Assembly (NCBI GenBank): GCA_016215715.1
Contig: JACRIG010000095.1
Coordinates: forward strand, 1-7,223
Reading direction: 5' to 3'
From: Candidatus Peregrinibacteria bacterium
Lineage (GTDB): Bacteria; Patescibacteriota; Gracilibacteria; Peribacterales; Peribacteraceae
DNA: 7,223 nucleotides
This document shows, piece by piece, positions 1 to 5,080 of the stretch. Position 1 is the stretch's first letter. Each line of letters starts with the position of its first letter. The notes under the pieces are model-generated. The model had not been told where the DNA came from. It saw nothing but the letters and a program-made list of their open reading frames with translations, and did not search any database. The translations under genes and the position numbers were made by a program.

Positions 1-90
1 ATAATCCGCACACCCATCGCGGAGCTTCCGATTGTTGCAAAAAAAATCACGCAGAAGGGAGAATTTGTGATTATCATCGGGGCCCTGTAG
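1..90 (+). CDS. C-terminal end of a gene, possibly 16S rRNA methyltransferase RsmI (partial)
   Basis: Frame 1 is open from the left edge to a TAG stop at 88-90 and encodes the last 29 residues of a protein. The tail has a TPIAEL segment followed by KKITQKGEFVIIIG. This resembles the end of the catalytic domain of RsmI (ribose methylation of 16S rRNA C1402), where a stretch like RGTLxEL is followed after about ten residues by KGExVxxI. Short RsmI proteins stop soon after this strand, as here. The call rests on this short tail alone, so it is tentative; any protein ending in a similar beta strand would fit. A palindromic repeat begins at the base after the stop codon. Confidence 0.4.
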   Translation: MIRTPIAELPIVAKKITQKGEFVIIIGAL

Positions 91-232
91 CTCCTTCTCC
101 CATTGGGAGAAGGTTGGGATGAGGGGAGTGGGCGTCGGAGGGGAGTTTATCTCGGTGCAACATTTCATCGTGCCTGCAGTATTCAACGAGCCGCGGCCCC
201 TCTCCCTAACCCTCTCCCCCGGGGAGAGGGAA
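91..232. repeat. Pair of inverted C-rich/G-rich palindromic repeats
   Basis: Two copies of a roughly 36-base element lie in opposite orientation at 91-126 and 197-232; the reverse complement of the first matches the second at about 27 of 36 positions. Each copy contains its own near-perfect palindrome. In the first, 93-101 pairs with 105-113 (9 bp, 3-base loop). In the second, 210-219 pairs with 221-230 (10 bp around one central base). The 70 bases between them have no recognisable coding content. Similar CCCTCTCCCTAACCC-type intergenic palindromes are, from memory, dispersed in many bacterial genomes. No transposase or clear target duplication is visible. Confidence 0.7.
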
Positions 233-251
233 TGTTTGTGTTTGTTTTTTT

Positions 252-282
252 AAAAAAAGCCGCCCTGATGGACGGCTTTTTT
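252..282. terminator. Bidirectional intrinsic terminator
   Basis: The stem aaaaaagccg (253-262) pairs with cggctttttt (273-282), with two further CC/GG pairs inside and a small loop. It ends in T-runs read from either strand. It lies 20 bases past the stop of the minus-strand exported protein gene, so it should end that transcript. It may also end transcription of the rsmI-like gene on the plus strand. Confidence 0.8.
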
Positions 283-301
283 GCTTCAACAGAAAAATCT
301 T

Positions 302-763
302 TTACTGATTATCCGCCGCCTCCCCACTCGCTTCGACACTGACCTCGGCAGCAGCACCTCTGCAGGCCTTTGCCTCGGTGCGGAAAGTCTTCCATGCGTT
401 CTTCTTGGCTTCACGGTGAGTCTTCATTGCAGACTTGCTGCTCGTCCTGAATGCATCCCATGCCGCTTTGACAGCGGCCCTGCGTGCGGCAGCGTCGGTC
501 ATACCCCACGCGGTGTGGAGAGCGGAAGCGCGTGTTGCATAGGCAGTGGTCATGCCCGCATTGAACGCGGTCCATGCACCCGCGATGGCCTGCTCACGTT
601 TATCGACGGCGGTCTGGACACACACGATGTCGACGGTCTTCTTTGCTTTCACGCTGGCATTGGCACCTGCGGAAGCAGACATCCCCTCGGCAAAGACGGG
701 CATCGCGACGGTCGCGGCGAGTACGGTAGCTGCGGCGGCAGCGGTGAGACGTTTCATGTTCAT
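302..763 (-). CDS. Exported Ala/Lys-rich alpha-helical protein of unknown function
   Basis: From the ATG at 763 this encodes 153 residues; a second ATG at 757 would give 151. A Sec signal peptide is clear: MNMKR, a hydrophobic Ala-rich core to about residue 20, and a PVFA|EG cleavage site near residue 25. The mature protein is rich in Ala, Lys and Arg and is predicted helical. AW motifs recur at residues 63-64, 85-86, 101-102 and 123-124, three of them as AWxxF. Two cysteines bracket the helical part (C48 in VCVQ, C134 in ACRG) and could form a disulfide. The frame can be extended to a GTG at 799, but that would put 15 residues before the signal peptide. No Shine-Dalgarno sequence is visible. 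A CATAAT at 802-807 could be a -10 box, but has no matching -35. Similar Ala-rich exported proteins seem common in CPR genomes (recollection); the function is unknown. Confidence 0.75.
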   Translation of the reverse strand: MNMKRLTAAAAATVLAATVAMPVFAEGMSASAGANASVKAKKTVDIVCVQTAVDKREQAIAGAWTAFNAGMTTAYATRASALHTAWGMTDAAARRAAVKAAWDAFRTSSKSAMKTHREAKKNAWKTFRTEAKACRGAAAEVSVEASGEAADNQ

Positions 764-850
764 ATAAAGAGGTGGGAAAGAAGTACTGGTGTGTACCACG
801 GATTATGAGGCGAAGGGTGACGGAAAAGACTTGACATGACTGAAAGAAAT

Positions 851-936
851 CGAGGAAGACGATGACGTCGAGGAAATCGACGATATTCTATTTCTCCTCG
901 TAATCTTCGTCTTCTTCGACTTCTTCGTCTTCTTCC
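851..936. repeat. Long imperfect inverted repeat (GAA/CTT-rich)
   Basis: Bases 851-884 can pair with 903-936 over an 18-base loop. By hand alignment 26 of 34 positions are Watson-Crick pairs and two more are G-U pairs in plus-strand RNA. The right arm is a degenerate CTT/CGT simple repeat and the left arm its GAA-rich counterpart. It lies between the minus-strand exported-protein gene and ruvA, upstream of the proposed ruvA -10 box. It is therefore probably not part of the ruvA mRNA. Frames across it encode only low-complexity Ser/Lys/Arg strings. Confidence 0.65.
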
Positions 937-945
937 CCGTCATCC

Positions 946-954
946 TGCTACACT
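946..954 (+). promoter_or_regulatory. Extended -10 promoter of ruvA
   Basis: TGCTACACT is a TGn-extended -10 element (hexamer TACACT at 949-954). It ends 8 bases before the ruvA ATG at 963, which places the predicted transcription start within a base or two of the start codon. No convincing -35 is seen, as is usual with an extended -10, and there is no Shine-Dalgarno sequence. Confidence 0.5.
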
Positions 955-962
955 CCAGTCCT

Positions 963-1541
963 ATGATCGCCCACCTCCGCGGAGTCGTCACCAAAGGACA
1001 CACGGGCGAAGTCACCGTGGATGTTGCAGGAGTCGGCTATCGCGTACTGATGCCGGTGAGTGACTGGGAGGAAGTGCGTGACGGCAGCACAAGACTCGTG
1101 TGGATTTCGACGTACGTCCGCGAGGATCGTCTCGATCTTTTCGGCTTTCTGGAGCAGTCTACGCGCATCCTCTTCCAGCGTCTGATTGATAGACCCGGCA
1201 TCGGACCGAAGCTGGGGCTGGAACTCTGCGCCGTCCCCCGCTCACTTCTGCTGCAGGCGATTAACGAACAGGACCCCGCGCTGCTCGCGACCGTGAAAGG
1301 CATCGGAAAAAAGACGGCGGAAAAATTGCTGCTCGAACTGAAAGATCTCAGTGAAAAACAACCCGACATCTTCCTCGGCATCACACAGGAAAAAGGAGGA
1401 AGCGGCTACGATCAGGATACGATCGCAGCCCTGTCCCAGCTCGGCTACAAAGCTCCCGATATTCTGCGCATCCTCCCGACACTTCCGAAAGAACTGAAGA
1501 CGACAGAAGAAAGGGTGACCGCCGCGCTTCGAGCGCTCTAA
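963..1541 (+). CDS. ruvA: Holliday junction branch migration protein RuvA
   Basis: RuvA forms tetramers that hold a four-way DNA junction open and load the RuvB motor for branch migration during recombinational repair. The 192-residue product has the usual RuvA length. The N-terminal OB-fold domain (about residues 1-63) starts MIAHLRG and ends in the family motif YVREDRLDLFGF (51-62). Two helix-hairpin-helix motifs follow: PGIGPKLGLEL (78-88) and VKGIGKKTAEKLLLEL (111-126), which bind the DNA backbone. After a flexible acidic/Gly linker (about 130-150), the small C-terminal domain that contacts RuvB begins at DTIAALSQLGY (152-162). The ATG at 963 gives the canonical start just downstream of a -10 box. 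ruvB and ruvC are not in the window. pgi follows after 61 bases and may share the transcript. Confidence 0.97.
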   Translation: MIAHLRGVVTKGHTGEVTVDVAGVGYRVLMPVSDWEEVRDGSTRLVWISTYVREDRLDLFGFLEQSTRILFQRLIDRPGIGPKLGLELCAVPRSLLLQAINEQDPALLATVKGIGKKTAEKLLLELKDLSEKQPDIFLGITQEKGGSGYDQDTIAALSQLGYKAPDILRILPTLPKELKTTEERVTAALRAL

Positions 1542-1562
1542 AAAAATCTTCCGGTATCCTCT

Positions 1563-1587
1563 GTCCGAAGTCCGAAGTCCGAAGTCC
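1563..1587 (+). repeat. Short tandem repeat, 7-bp unit gtccgaa
   Basis: Three exact copies of gtccgaa plus a partial fourth (gtcc) stand in the 61-base gap between ruvA and pgi. They are flanked on both sides by ctctgtcc. The tract ends 15 bases before the pgi start codon, where a ribosome-binding or promoter element would be expected, and neither is evident there. Confidence 0.85.
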
Positions 1588-1602
1588 TCTGTCCTCCCTC
1601 AC

Positions 1603-2892
1603 ATGCTCCACCTCGACATCTCCTCCTCCTTCGCAAAAATCCTGACGCCGAGTTTCGGCATCACGGATCAGGACTGGACGGCACTGCGCACGAGCATGAA
1701 GCGCTACGTGCAGGAGTGGCTCATTGAACGCAAAAGCGGCGGACACGCCTGGTCAATGGACCCCTACAACGAGCGGATGGCGAAGCGCGTCGGGGAGATC
1801 GCACTGCGCATGAAGAAGGAAAAAATTCAGACGGTCGTCTGGGTGGGCATCGGGGGATCGGGTCTGGGACCGAAGGTGATGCAGGATGTCTTCGAGGGAC
1901 CGAAAACGCTGGAATTTTTGCTCGTCGACACCATCGATCCGTCACAACTCGCTCTCTTCCGCGAGATGATCGACTGGAAGCACGCGCTCGTTGTCGTCGT
2001 CAGTAAATCGGGAAACACGCTGGAGACCATGAGCGCTTTCTTCCTCTTCTGGGAACAGCTGAAGAGTGCGTGCGGGAAAGCAGCGCACTCGCGTGTCATC
2101 GGGATCACCGATCCCTCCGATGGACCGCTCCACAATTTCTGCATCGACAATGACATTGAGATGCTGCCGATCCCGCAGGACGTCGGCGGCCGCTACTGCA
2201 TCTTCACGCCCGTCGGCCTCCTGCCACTGGCCCTCCTCGGCGGGAGCATCGAACAATTTCTCCGCGGCGCCAAAGAAATGGATGAACAGACGCAGCAGAC
2301 GACGCTCGAGGAAAACCCCGCCGCGATGCTCGCGGCCACACAGTTTTTACTGGACACGAAGCGCGGTTACCTGATGCGGGTCATCATGCCCTATGGCCAG
2401 CGACTGAAATCATTTGCGCAGTGGAATCAGCAGCTCATCGCGGAGAGTCTCGGAAAAAACGAAGTGAAAAATCCGTTCCCCGTCGCCGCCATCGGCACGC
2501 AGGACCAGCACTCGCTCCTCCAGCAGTGGCTCGCGGGTCCGCGCAAGGCCTGGCACCTCTTCATCCGCGAAGTGGAAAAACCGAAAGTGTTTGTGCCGCA
2601 GGATGTGCCCGATGACTTTACAAACATCGCCGGCCGCACGTTCGGACAACTGCTCGACGCCTGTGAAGAAGGCACCGGCCGCGCCCTCACGGCGGCGAAG
2701 CGCGCACATGCCACTCTCTCCCTCACCCGCCTCGACGCGCATCACCTCGGCATGCTCTTCTTCTGTCTCCTCACGGAGGTCGTCCTCCTCGGCAAGCTCT
2801 ACCGCATCGACCCGTACGGTCAGCCGGCGGTGGAAGCGGGGAAGAAATTTACGAAAGAACTGCTGTCACGATCTGCACAGCAGGAAGAGTAG
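1603..2892 (+). CDS. pgi: Glucose-6-phosphate isomerase
   Basis: This enzyme interconverts glucose-6-phosphate and fructose-6-phosphate in the cytoplasm. The 429-residue product belongs to the short bacterial class (about 430-450 residues) rather than the roughly 550-residue E. coli type. It has two SIS-type sugar-phosphate domains. The first contains VGIGGSGLGPKV (81-92) and the phosphate-binding VSKSGNTLET (133-142). GGRYCIFTPVGLLPLAL (195-211) follows and supplies the conserved Arg197. The family signature QWNQQLIAESLGK holds the catalytic Glu281. TQDQHSLLQQW (299-309) carries the conserved His303 used in ring opening. Near the C-terminus, RIDPYGQPAVEAGKK carries the active-site Lys (414 or 415). 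The ATG at 1603 has no Shine-Dalgarno sequence and no close -10 box, so read-through from ruvA is plausible. All expected catalytic residues are present. Confidence 0.97.
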   Translation: MLHLDISSSFAKILTPSFGITDQDWTALRTSMKRYVQEWLIERKSGGHAWSMDPYNERMAKRVGEIALRMKKEKIQTVVWVGIGGSGLGPKVMQDVFEGPKTLEFLLVDTIDPSQLALFREMIDWKHALVVVVSKSGNTLETMSAFFLFWEQLKSACGKAAHSRVIGITDPSDGPLHNFCIDNDIEMLPIPQDVGGRYCIFTPVGLLPLALLGGSIEQFLRGAKEMDEQTQQTTLEENPAAMLAATQFLLDTKRGYLMRVIMPYGQRLKSFAQWNQQLIAESLGKNEVKNPFPVAAIGTQDQHSLLQQWLAGPRKAWHLFIREVEKPKVFVPQDVPDDFTNIAGRTFGQLLDACEEGTGRALTAAKRAHATLSLTRLDAHHLGMLFFCLLTEVVLLGKLYRIDPYGQPAVEAGKKFTKELLSRSAQQEE

Positions 2893-2930
2893 AAGCAGCG
2901 AAGACATGCATGTGCCTGCGCAAACGGATG

Positions 2931-3161
2931 TCAGCTATCGAATGAGTACGGATAACGACGGGGCGTCGTGCGTGTTTTTCCCGCCAATGCAGCTTCAGTC
3001 ACTTCCCAGCATTCCCGGAACGTCATCTGCGGATTGTCATCAAGACACTGAAGAAAAGCCCTCTTATCCTTTGTCAGCCTGCGGGCCTGCATCAACCCGC
3101 GCATATCGGCGATCTCAGCCATTGCTTCGTCGGACCGTGGTTCGTTTGTTTGCATTTCCAT
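2931..3161 (-). CDS. Small protein of unknown function (76 residues)
   Basis: The gene runs from ATG at 3161 to TGA at 2931 in the gap between pgi and trx, opposite to both. The product is soluble-looking and charged, with a likely helical middle (EAMAEIADMRGLMQARRLTK) and a segment DDNPQMTFRECWEVTEAAL. It has no signal peptide, membrane segment or metal-binding motif, and I recognise no family. Two things argue that it is real: it fills an otherwise empty 380-base gap, and a promoter with recognisable -35 and -10 boxes ends 7 bases before its ATG. Its 3' end converges on pgi with no obvious terminator between them. Confidence 0.6.
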   Translation of the reverse strand: MEMQTNEPRSDEAMAEIADMRGLMQARRLTKDKRAFLQCLDDNPQMTFRECWEVTEAALAGKTRTTPRRYPYSFDS

Positions 3162-3168
3162 TCTTCAC

Positions 3169-3197
3169 ATGATAGCAAATCATCGCAAAAAAGTAAA
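3169..3197 (-). promoter_or_regulatory. Promoter for the 76-residue gene (leaderless)
   Basis: Read on the minus strand, TTTACT (3192-3197) is followed after 17 bases by TATCAT (3169-3174), with a TGC directly before it (extended -10). The -10 box ends 7 bases before the ATG at 3161, predicting transcription start at or beside the start codon. There is no Shine-Dalgarno sequence. Confidence 0.6.
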
Positions 3198-3221
3198 CGG
3201 CCTCCCCGACAAAATGGAGCA

Positions 3222-3251
3222 CTGGCACCCCTCCCGCAATTCTTCTACACT
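3222..3251 (+). promoter_or_regulatory. Probable promoter of the thioredoxin operon
   Basis: CTGGCA (3222-3227) and TACACT (3246-3251) are separated by 18 bases. The -10 hexamer is the same as that proposed for ruvA. Transcription would start near 3258, leaving a leader of about 18 bases before the ATG at 3276. That leader is C/T-rich and has no Shine-Dalgarno sequence. Confidence 0.45.
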
Positions 3252-3275
3252 GGTCTCTGCTTTCCCATTCATCTC

Positions 3276-3596
3276 ATGCCCAAAGCGATTACCGATGCCG
3301 AGTTTGACGCCGAAGTGCTTAAGAGTACGATCCCCGTTCTCATTGATTTCTGGGCTCCGTGGTGCGGTCCGTGTAAGGCAATGCTCCCGATTATCGAGGA
3401 GCTGGAGACGGAGTACGGAGGCAGGGTGAAGTTCGTGAAGATGAACGTCGATGAAAATATGACTGTCCCGCAGAACTTCAGCGTCATGAGTATCCCGACC
3501 TTCGTCCTCATCAAAGACGGTACACCCGCCGTCACCTTCGTCGGGTCACGTTCGAAGGCGGACATGAAAAAGGAAATCGATGCGGCCATAGGATAA
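3276..3596 (+). CDS. trxA: Thioredoxin
   Basis: A small cytoplasmic redox protein that reduces disulfides in target proteins through a cysteine pair. From ATG 3276 it encodes 106 residues, the usual length of a single-domain thioredoxin. The hallmark segment VLIDFWAPWCGPCKAM (21-36) includes the buried Asp24 and the active-site pair C30/C33 in WCGPC. The cis-proline loop SIPTFVLIKDG has Pro74. There is no signal peptide, so the intracellular role fits better than an exported variant. The frame stays open upstream, but starts before 3276 would add a segment unlike the family and would lie before the proposed promoter. The next gene begins three bases after the stop codon, so the two are almost certainly co-transcribed. 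Thioredoxin reductase is not in the window. Confidence 0.95.
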   Translation: MPKAITDAEFDAEVLKSTIPVLIDFWAPWCGPCKAMLPIIEELETEYGGRVKFVKMNVDENMTVPQNFSVMSIPTFVLIKDGTPAVTFVGSRSKADMKKEIDAAIG

Positions 3597-3599
3597 CGT

Positions 3600-3857
3600 A
3601 TGCGCTCCATCCTCTCCCTCATCGGCATCTTCGGCTCCTTCTTCATGCTCTACTATCGCGAGCAGGTGGGGAATATGCTCGGGGAAGCGGAGTGGATGCG
3701 AAAAGTCGGCGGCGTCTACAACTTCGTCATCATCCTCGCGATCCTCATTTTCCTGTGGGGACTCGCCGAAATCACGGGCACGACGAGTATCCTCTTCCGG
3801 CCGATCCTCTGGCTGCTCCCCCTTCCTTCGGCTCAACAACCGGCAATGATGCAGTAA
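3600..3857 (+). CDS. Small two-helix membrane protein of unknown function
   Basis: An 85-residue product starting at ATG 3600, three bases after the thioredoxin stop, so translational coupling is likely. Two hydrophobic segments are visible: about residues 3-19 (ILSLIGIFGSFFMLYY) and 40-60 (YNFVIILAILIFLWGLAEI). Between them lies a polar stretch, REQVGNMLGEAEWMRKVGGV, that could form an amphipathic helix on the membrane face. A third weaker hydrophobic patch (SILFRPILWLLPL) is near the C-terminus. There are no cysteines, so it is not an obvious redox partner such as a DsbD-like protein despite its neighbour. No family recognised. A run of seven T at 3884-3890 follows the gene without a clear stem before it. 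Confidence 0.75.
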   Translation: MRSILSLIGIFGSFFMLYYREQVGNMLGEAEWMRKVGGVYNFVIILAILIFLWGLAEITGTTSILFRPILWLLPLPSAQQPAMMQ

Positions 3858-3908
3858 ACAACATGCTCTTCTCTGATTGGTCGTTTTTTTGTCTTGAATG
3901 AGCGATAC

Positions 3909-3936
3909 TTGCATATAAGAAGAAATATACTAAAAT
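3909..3936 (+). promoter_or_regulatory. Promoter of the CBU_0592-like gene
   Basis: TTGCAT (3909-3914) and TAAAAT (3931-3936) are 16 bases apart in an AT-rich stretch. TATACT (3926-3931) overlaps as an alternative -10. Transcription would start near 3943, giving a leader of about 45 bases that carries a Shine-Dalgarno sequence. Confidence 0.5.
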
Positions 3937-3976
3937 AGTCAATGCGTTTGTAACCCGCATCGATCTCTCAAGCCAC

Positions 3977-3982
3977 AGGGGG
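3977..3982 (+). promoter_or_regulatory. Shine-Dalgarno sequence for the gene at 3988
   Basis: AGGGGG stands 5 bases before the ATG at 3988 and fixes that start. It is one of only two clear ribosome-binding sites in the window. Confidence 0.65.
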
Positions 3983-3987
3983 AATGC

Positions 3988-4245
3988 ATGACATCGGCAA
4001 TTAATATGGAATTGGTCGGGTGGCTCGGCATGAGCCTCCTGGTCCTTGCTTACCTGTTGGTAAGCATGGAGACGATCAAACCCGGATACGCTTATCAGTT
4101 TCTGAACATTGTTGGGGCGACGTGCGTTGGCCTATCGGCACTCGCCAAGGAAGCGTACCCCGCAAGCGCGCTGGAAGGTGCATGGATTATTATCGCCGTA
4201 GTTGCGATAGTCCTGCGCACCTTCCGAAAACCCCAACCAAAGTAG
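3988..4245 (+). CDS. CBU_0592-like small membrane protein
   Basis: The 85-residue product has three predicted membrane helices: about residues 8-26 (ELVGWLGMSLLVLAYLLVS), 35-53 (AYQFLNIVGATCVGLSALA) and 60-77 (ALEGAWIIIAVVAIVLRT), followed by a short basic tail. The pattern GWxG...LAYLL, YQxLNxxGA and Wxxxxxxxxxx(L)R matches my memory of the CBU_0592-like domain, a widespread small membrane family of unknown function. The start is fixed by a Shine-Dalgarno sequence 5 bases upstream. The TAG stop lies inside the loop of an intrinsic terminator, so the gene is its own transcription unit. No partner genes suggest a role. Confidence 0.85.
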   Translation: MTSAINMELVGWLGMSLLVLAYLLVSMETIKPGYAYQFLNIVGATCVGLSALAKEAYPASALEGAWIIIAVVAIVLRTFRKPQPK

Positions 4246-4257
4246 GCTGGGGTTTTT
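4227..4257 (+). terminator. Intrinsic terminator overlapping the end of the CBU_0592-like gene
   Basis: aaaacccca (4227-4235) pairs with tggggtttt (4248-4256), with two further CC/GG pairs after one mismatch, and the right arm runs into five T (4253-4257). The TAG stop codon (4243-4245) lies within the loop region, so the last codons of the gene form the left arm. Confidence 0.9.
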
Positions 4258-4258
4258 C

Positions 4259-4284
4259 AAAAAGCCGACGCGGAGTGCGTCGGC
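4259..4284 (-). terminator. Intrinsic terminator of the zinc-ribbon gene
   Basis: A perfect 8-bp stem, gccgacgc (4264-4271) with gcgtcggc (4277-4284), encloses a 5-base loop. Read on the minus strand it is followed by five T (4259-4263). It lies 21 bases past the stop of the minus-strand gene and one base from the opposing plus-strand terminator. Confidence 0.9.
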
Positions 4285-4305
4285 TGTGTGAGTGGTGGTT
4301 TCGCA

Positions 4306-4584
4306 TCAGCGGAACCACGCGGTGATGTTCTGCCAGTGGGCAACGACGCCGACGATAACCAGCAGCAGGATCCCCGCTGCGAGGCAGTACCCGAAGGCAT
4401 CGCCGGGTTGCTTGTATGCCGTGTGCTCCTTCACTTCTGAAGAATACGCAGCATAGTTGCAACGCTCGCACTGATACAGAACTGAAATCTTCCCGATATC
4501 AGAGGAGTCCGCGGATTCGGATCTCTCCATCGGCATCCTGCAATGCGGGCACATGCCCGCATCGCCAATCGTGTGACTCGACAT
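4306..4584 (-). CDS. Zinc-ribbon protein with one C-terminal membrane helix
   Basis: The 92-residue product starts at ATG 4584, fixed by a GGAGG Shine-Dalgarno sequence 8 bases upstream. Two CxxC knuckles, CPHC (residues 12-15) and CERC (39-42), are spaced as in a zinc ribbon and should bind one zinc ion. A single hydrophobic segment, about 66-83 (YCLAAGILLLVIVGVVAH), anchors the C-terminus, with a short Trp-rich tail (WQNITAWFR). The ribbon is probably cytoplasmic. Similar small ribbon-plus-helix proteins are common and mostly uncharacterised, so no function is assigned. It is an isolated unit with its own promoter and terminator. Confidence 0.85.
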   Translation of the reverse strand: MSSHTIGDAGMCPHCRMPMERSESADSSDIGKISVLYQCERCNYAAYSSEVKEHTAYKQPGDAFGYCLAAGILLLVIVGVVAHWQNITAWFR

Positions 4585-4592
4585 GGAAGTAT

Positions 4593-4597
4593 CCTCC
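4593..4597 (-). promoter_or_regulatory. Shine-Dalgarno sequence for the zinc-ribbon gene
   Basis: Read on the minus strand, GGAGG lies 8 bases before the ATG at 4584. This is the best match to the anti-Shine-Dalgarno sequence in the window. Confidence 0.75.
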
Positions 4598-4631
4598 GGT
4601 TGGGTAAAAGATCGTGGCAGAAACTGGAAAT

Positions 4632-4660
4632 GTTGTACTGCGAAACAGTGCTTCAGGCAA
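4632..4660 (-). promoter_or_regulatory. Possible promoter of the zinc-ribbon gene
   Basis: Read on the minus strand, TTGCCT (4655-4660) and TACAAC (4632-4637) are exactly 17 bases apart. Each matches four of six consensus positions. Transcription would start near 4625, giving a leader of about 40 bases that includes the GGAGG site. Confidence 0.4.
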
Positions 4661-4679
4661 GCTCTGATCCATTAATTTT

Positions 4680-5051
4680 TTAGCCTCTGCTAGCCACAAC
4701 GTCCATTTCCAGATTTGCCCCGAGCGGTAGGGCGCTTACGCCGATAGCAGTACGGGCGGGAAGCGGCTGTTTGAAGTATGTCACATACACTTTGTTGAGA
4801 GCCGGAAGCTCAGATAAATCCGTAAGGTAGAGATGCACTCTCACGACGTCGTCGAGGGTGAGACCTGCTTCTTTCAGAATTTTTTGTACATTCAAAATAA
4901 CCACACCGAATTTCTCTTCGATGGTATTTCCTTCCAGCTGACCAGCACTATTCAGATGAATTTGTCCTGAGACAAAAATCATACCATCTACTTCTATCGC
5001 TCCCGATAAGGGAGCATCCGTGCCCTCTGAGGATTTGTAAACCTTCTTCAT
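4680..5051 (-). CDS. RidA-family enamine/imine deaminase
   Basis: RidA (YjgF/YER057c/UK114) proteins are cytoplasmic trimers that hydrolyse reactive enamines and imines, such as 2-aminoacrylate formed by PLP enzymes. From ATG 5051 the product is 123 residues, the normal family length. Family features include GAIEVDGMIFVSGQIHLN near residues 18-35, and LTLDDVVRVHLYLTDLSELPALNKVYVTYF in the middle. The C-terminal PARTAIGVSALPLGANLEMDVVA contains the conserved Arg (PAR) and the Glu before the final strand. The Cys that often follows the Arg is absent. The frame continues upstream to 5135, but residues before MKKV do not match the family. A TATGAT ends 6 bases before the ATG, supporting this start. 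G+C is about 48% by hand count, lower than its neighbours. Confidence 0.93.
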   Translation of the reverse strand: MKKVYKSSEGTDAPLSGAIEVDGMIFVSGQIHLNSAGQLEGNTIEEKFGVVILNVQKILKEAGLTLDDVVRVHLYLTDLSELPALNKVYVTYFKQPLPARTAIGVSALPLGANLEMDVVASRG

Positions 5052-5057
5052 GATGAA

Positions 5058-5063
5058 ATCATA
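5058..5063 (-). promoter_or_regulatory. -10 box of the RidA-family gene (leaderless)
   Basis: Read on the minus strand, TATGAT ends 6 bases before the ATG at 5051, placing the predicted transcription start on the A of the start codon. No good -35 is seen at 16-18 bases and there is no Shine-Dalgarno sequence. Confidence 0.5.
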
Positions 5064-5080
5064 CATGATTCGGCTGCGCC

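Noticed and set aside
281..808. 175-codon plus-strand open frame opposite the exported protein
   Set aside because: Its product is Gly/Cys/Arg-rich with no recognisable domain. The minus-strand frame has a clear signal peptide, periodic helical sequence and a terminator 20 bases after its stop.
831..836. Perfect TTGACA hexamer on the plus strand upstream of ruvA
   Set aside because: No -10-like hexamer occurs 16-18 bases downstream (the region reads cgaggaagac), so it is not supported as a -35 box.
803..1015. Minus-strand frame rich in Lys, Thr and Ser overlapping the start of ruvA
   Set aside because: The composition comes from translating the CTT/GAA simple repeat, and it overlaps the certain ruvA start and the hairpin.
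2591..3172. 193-codon plus-strand frame overlapping the end of pgi
   Set aside because: Most of it is the +2 shadow of pgi, Ser/Arg-rich with no domain. The part beyond pgi lies opposite the better-supported minus-strand gene.
3150..3275. Extended thioredoxin N-terminus in the same open frame
   Set aside because: The added residues are unlike thioredoxin, contain no signal peptide, and lie before the proposed promoter; ATG 3276 gives the standard family length.
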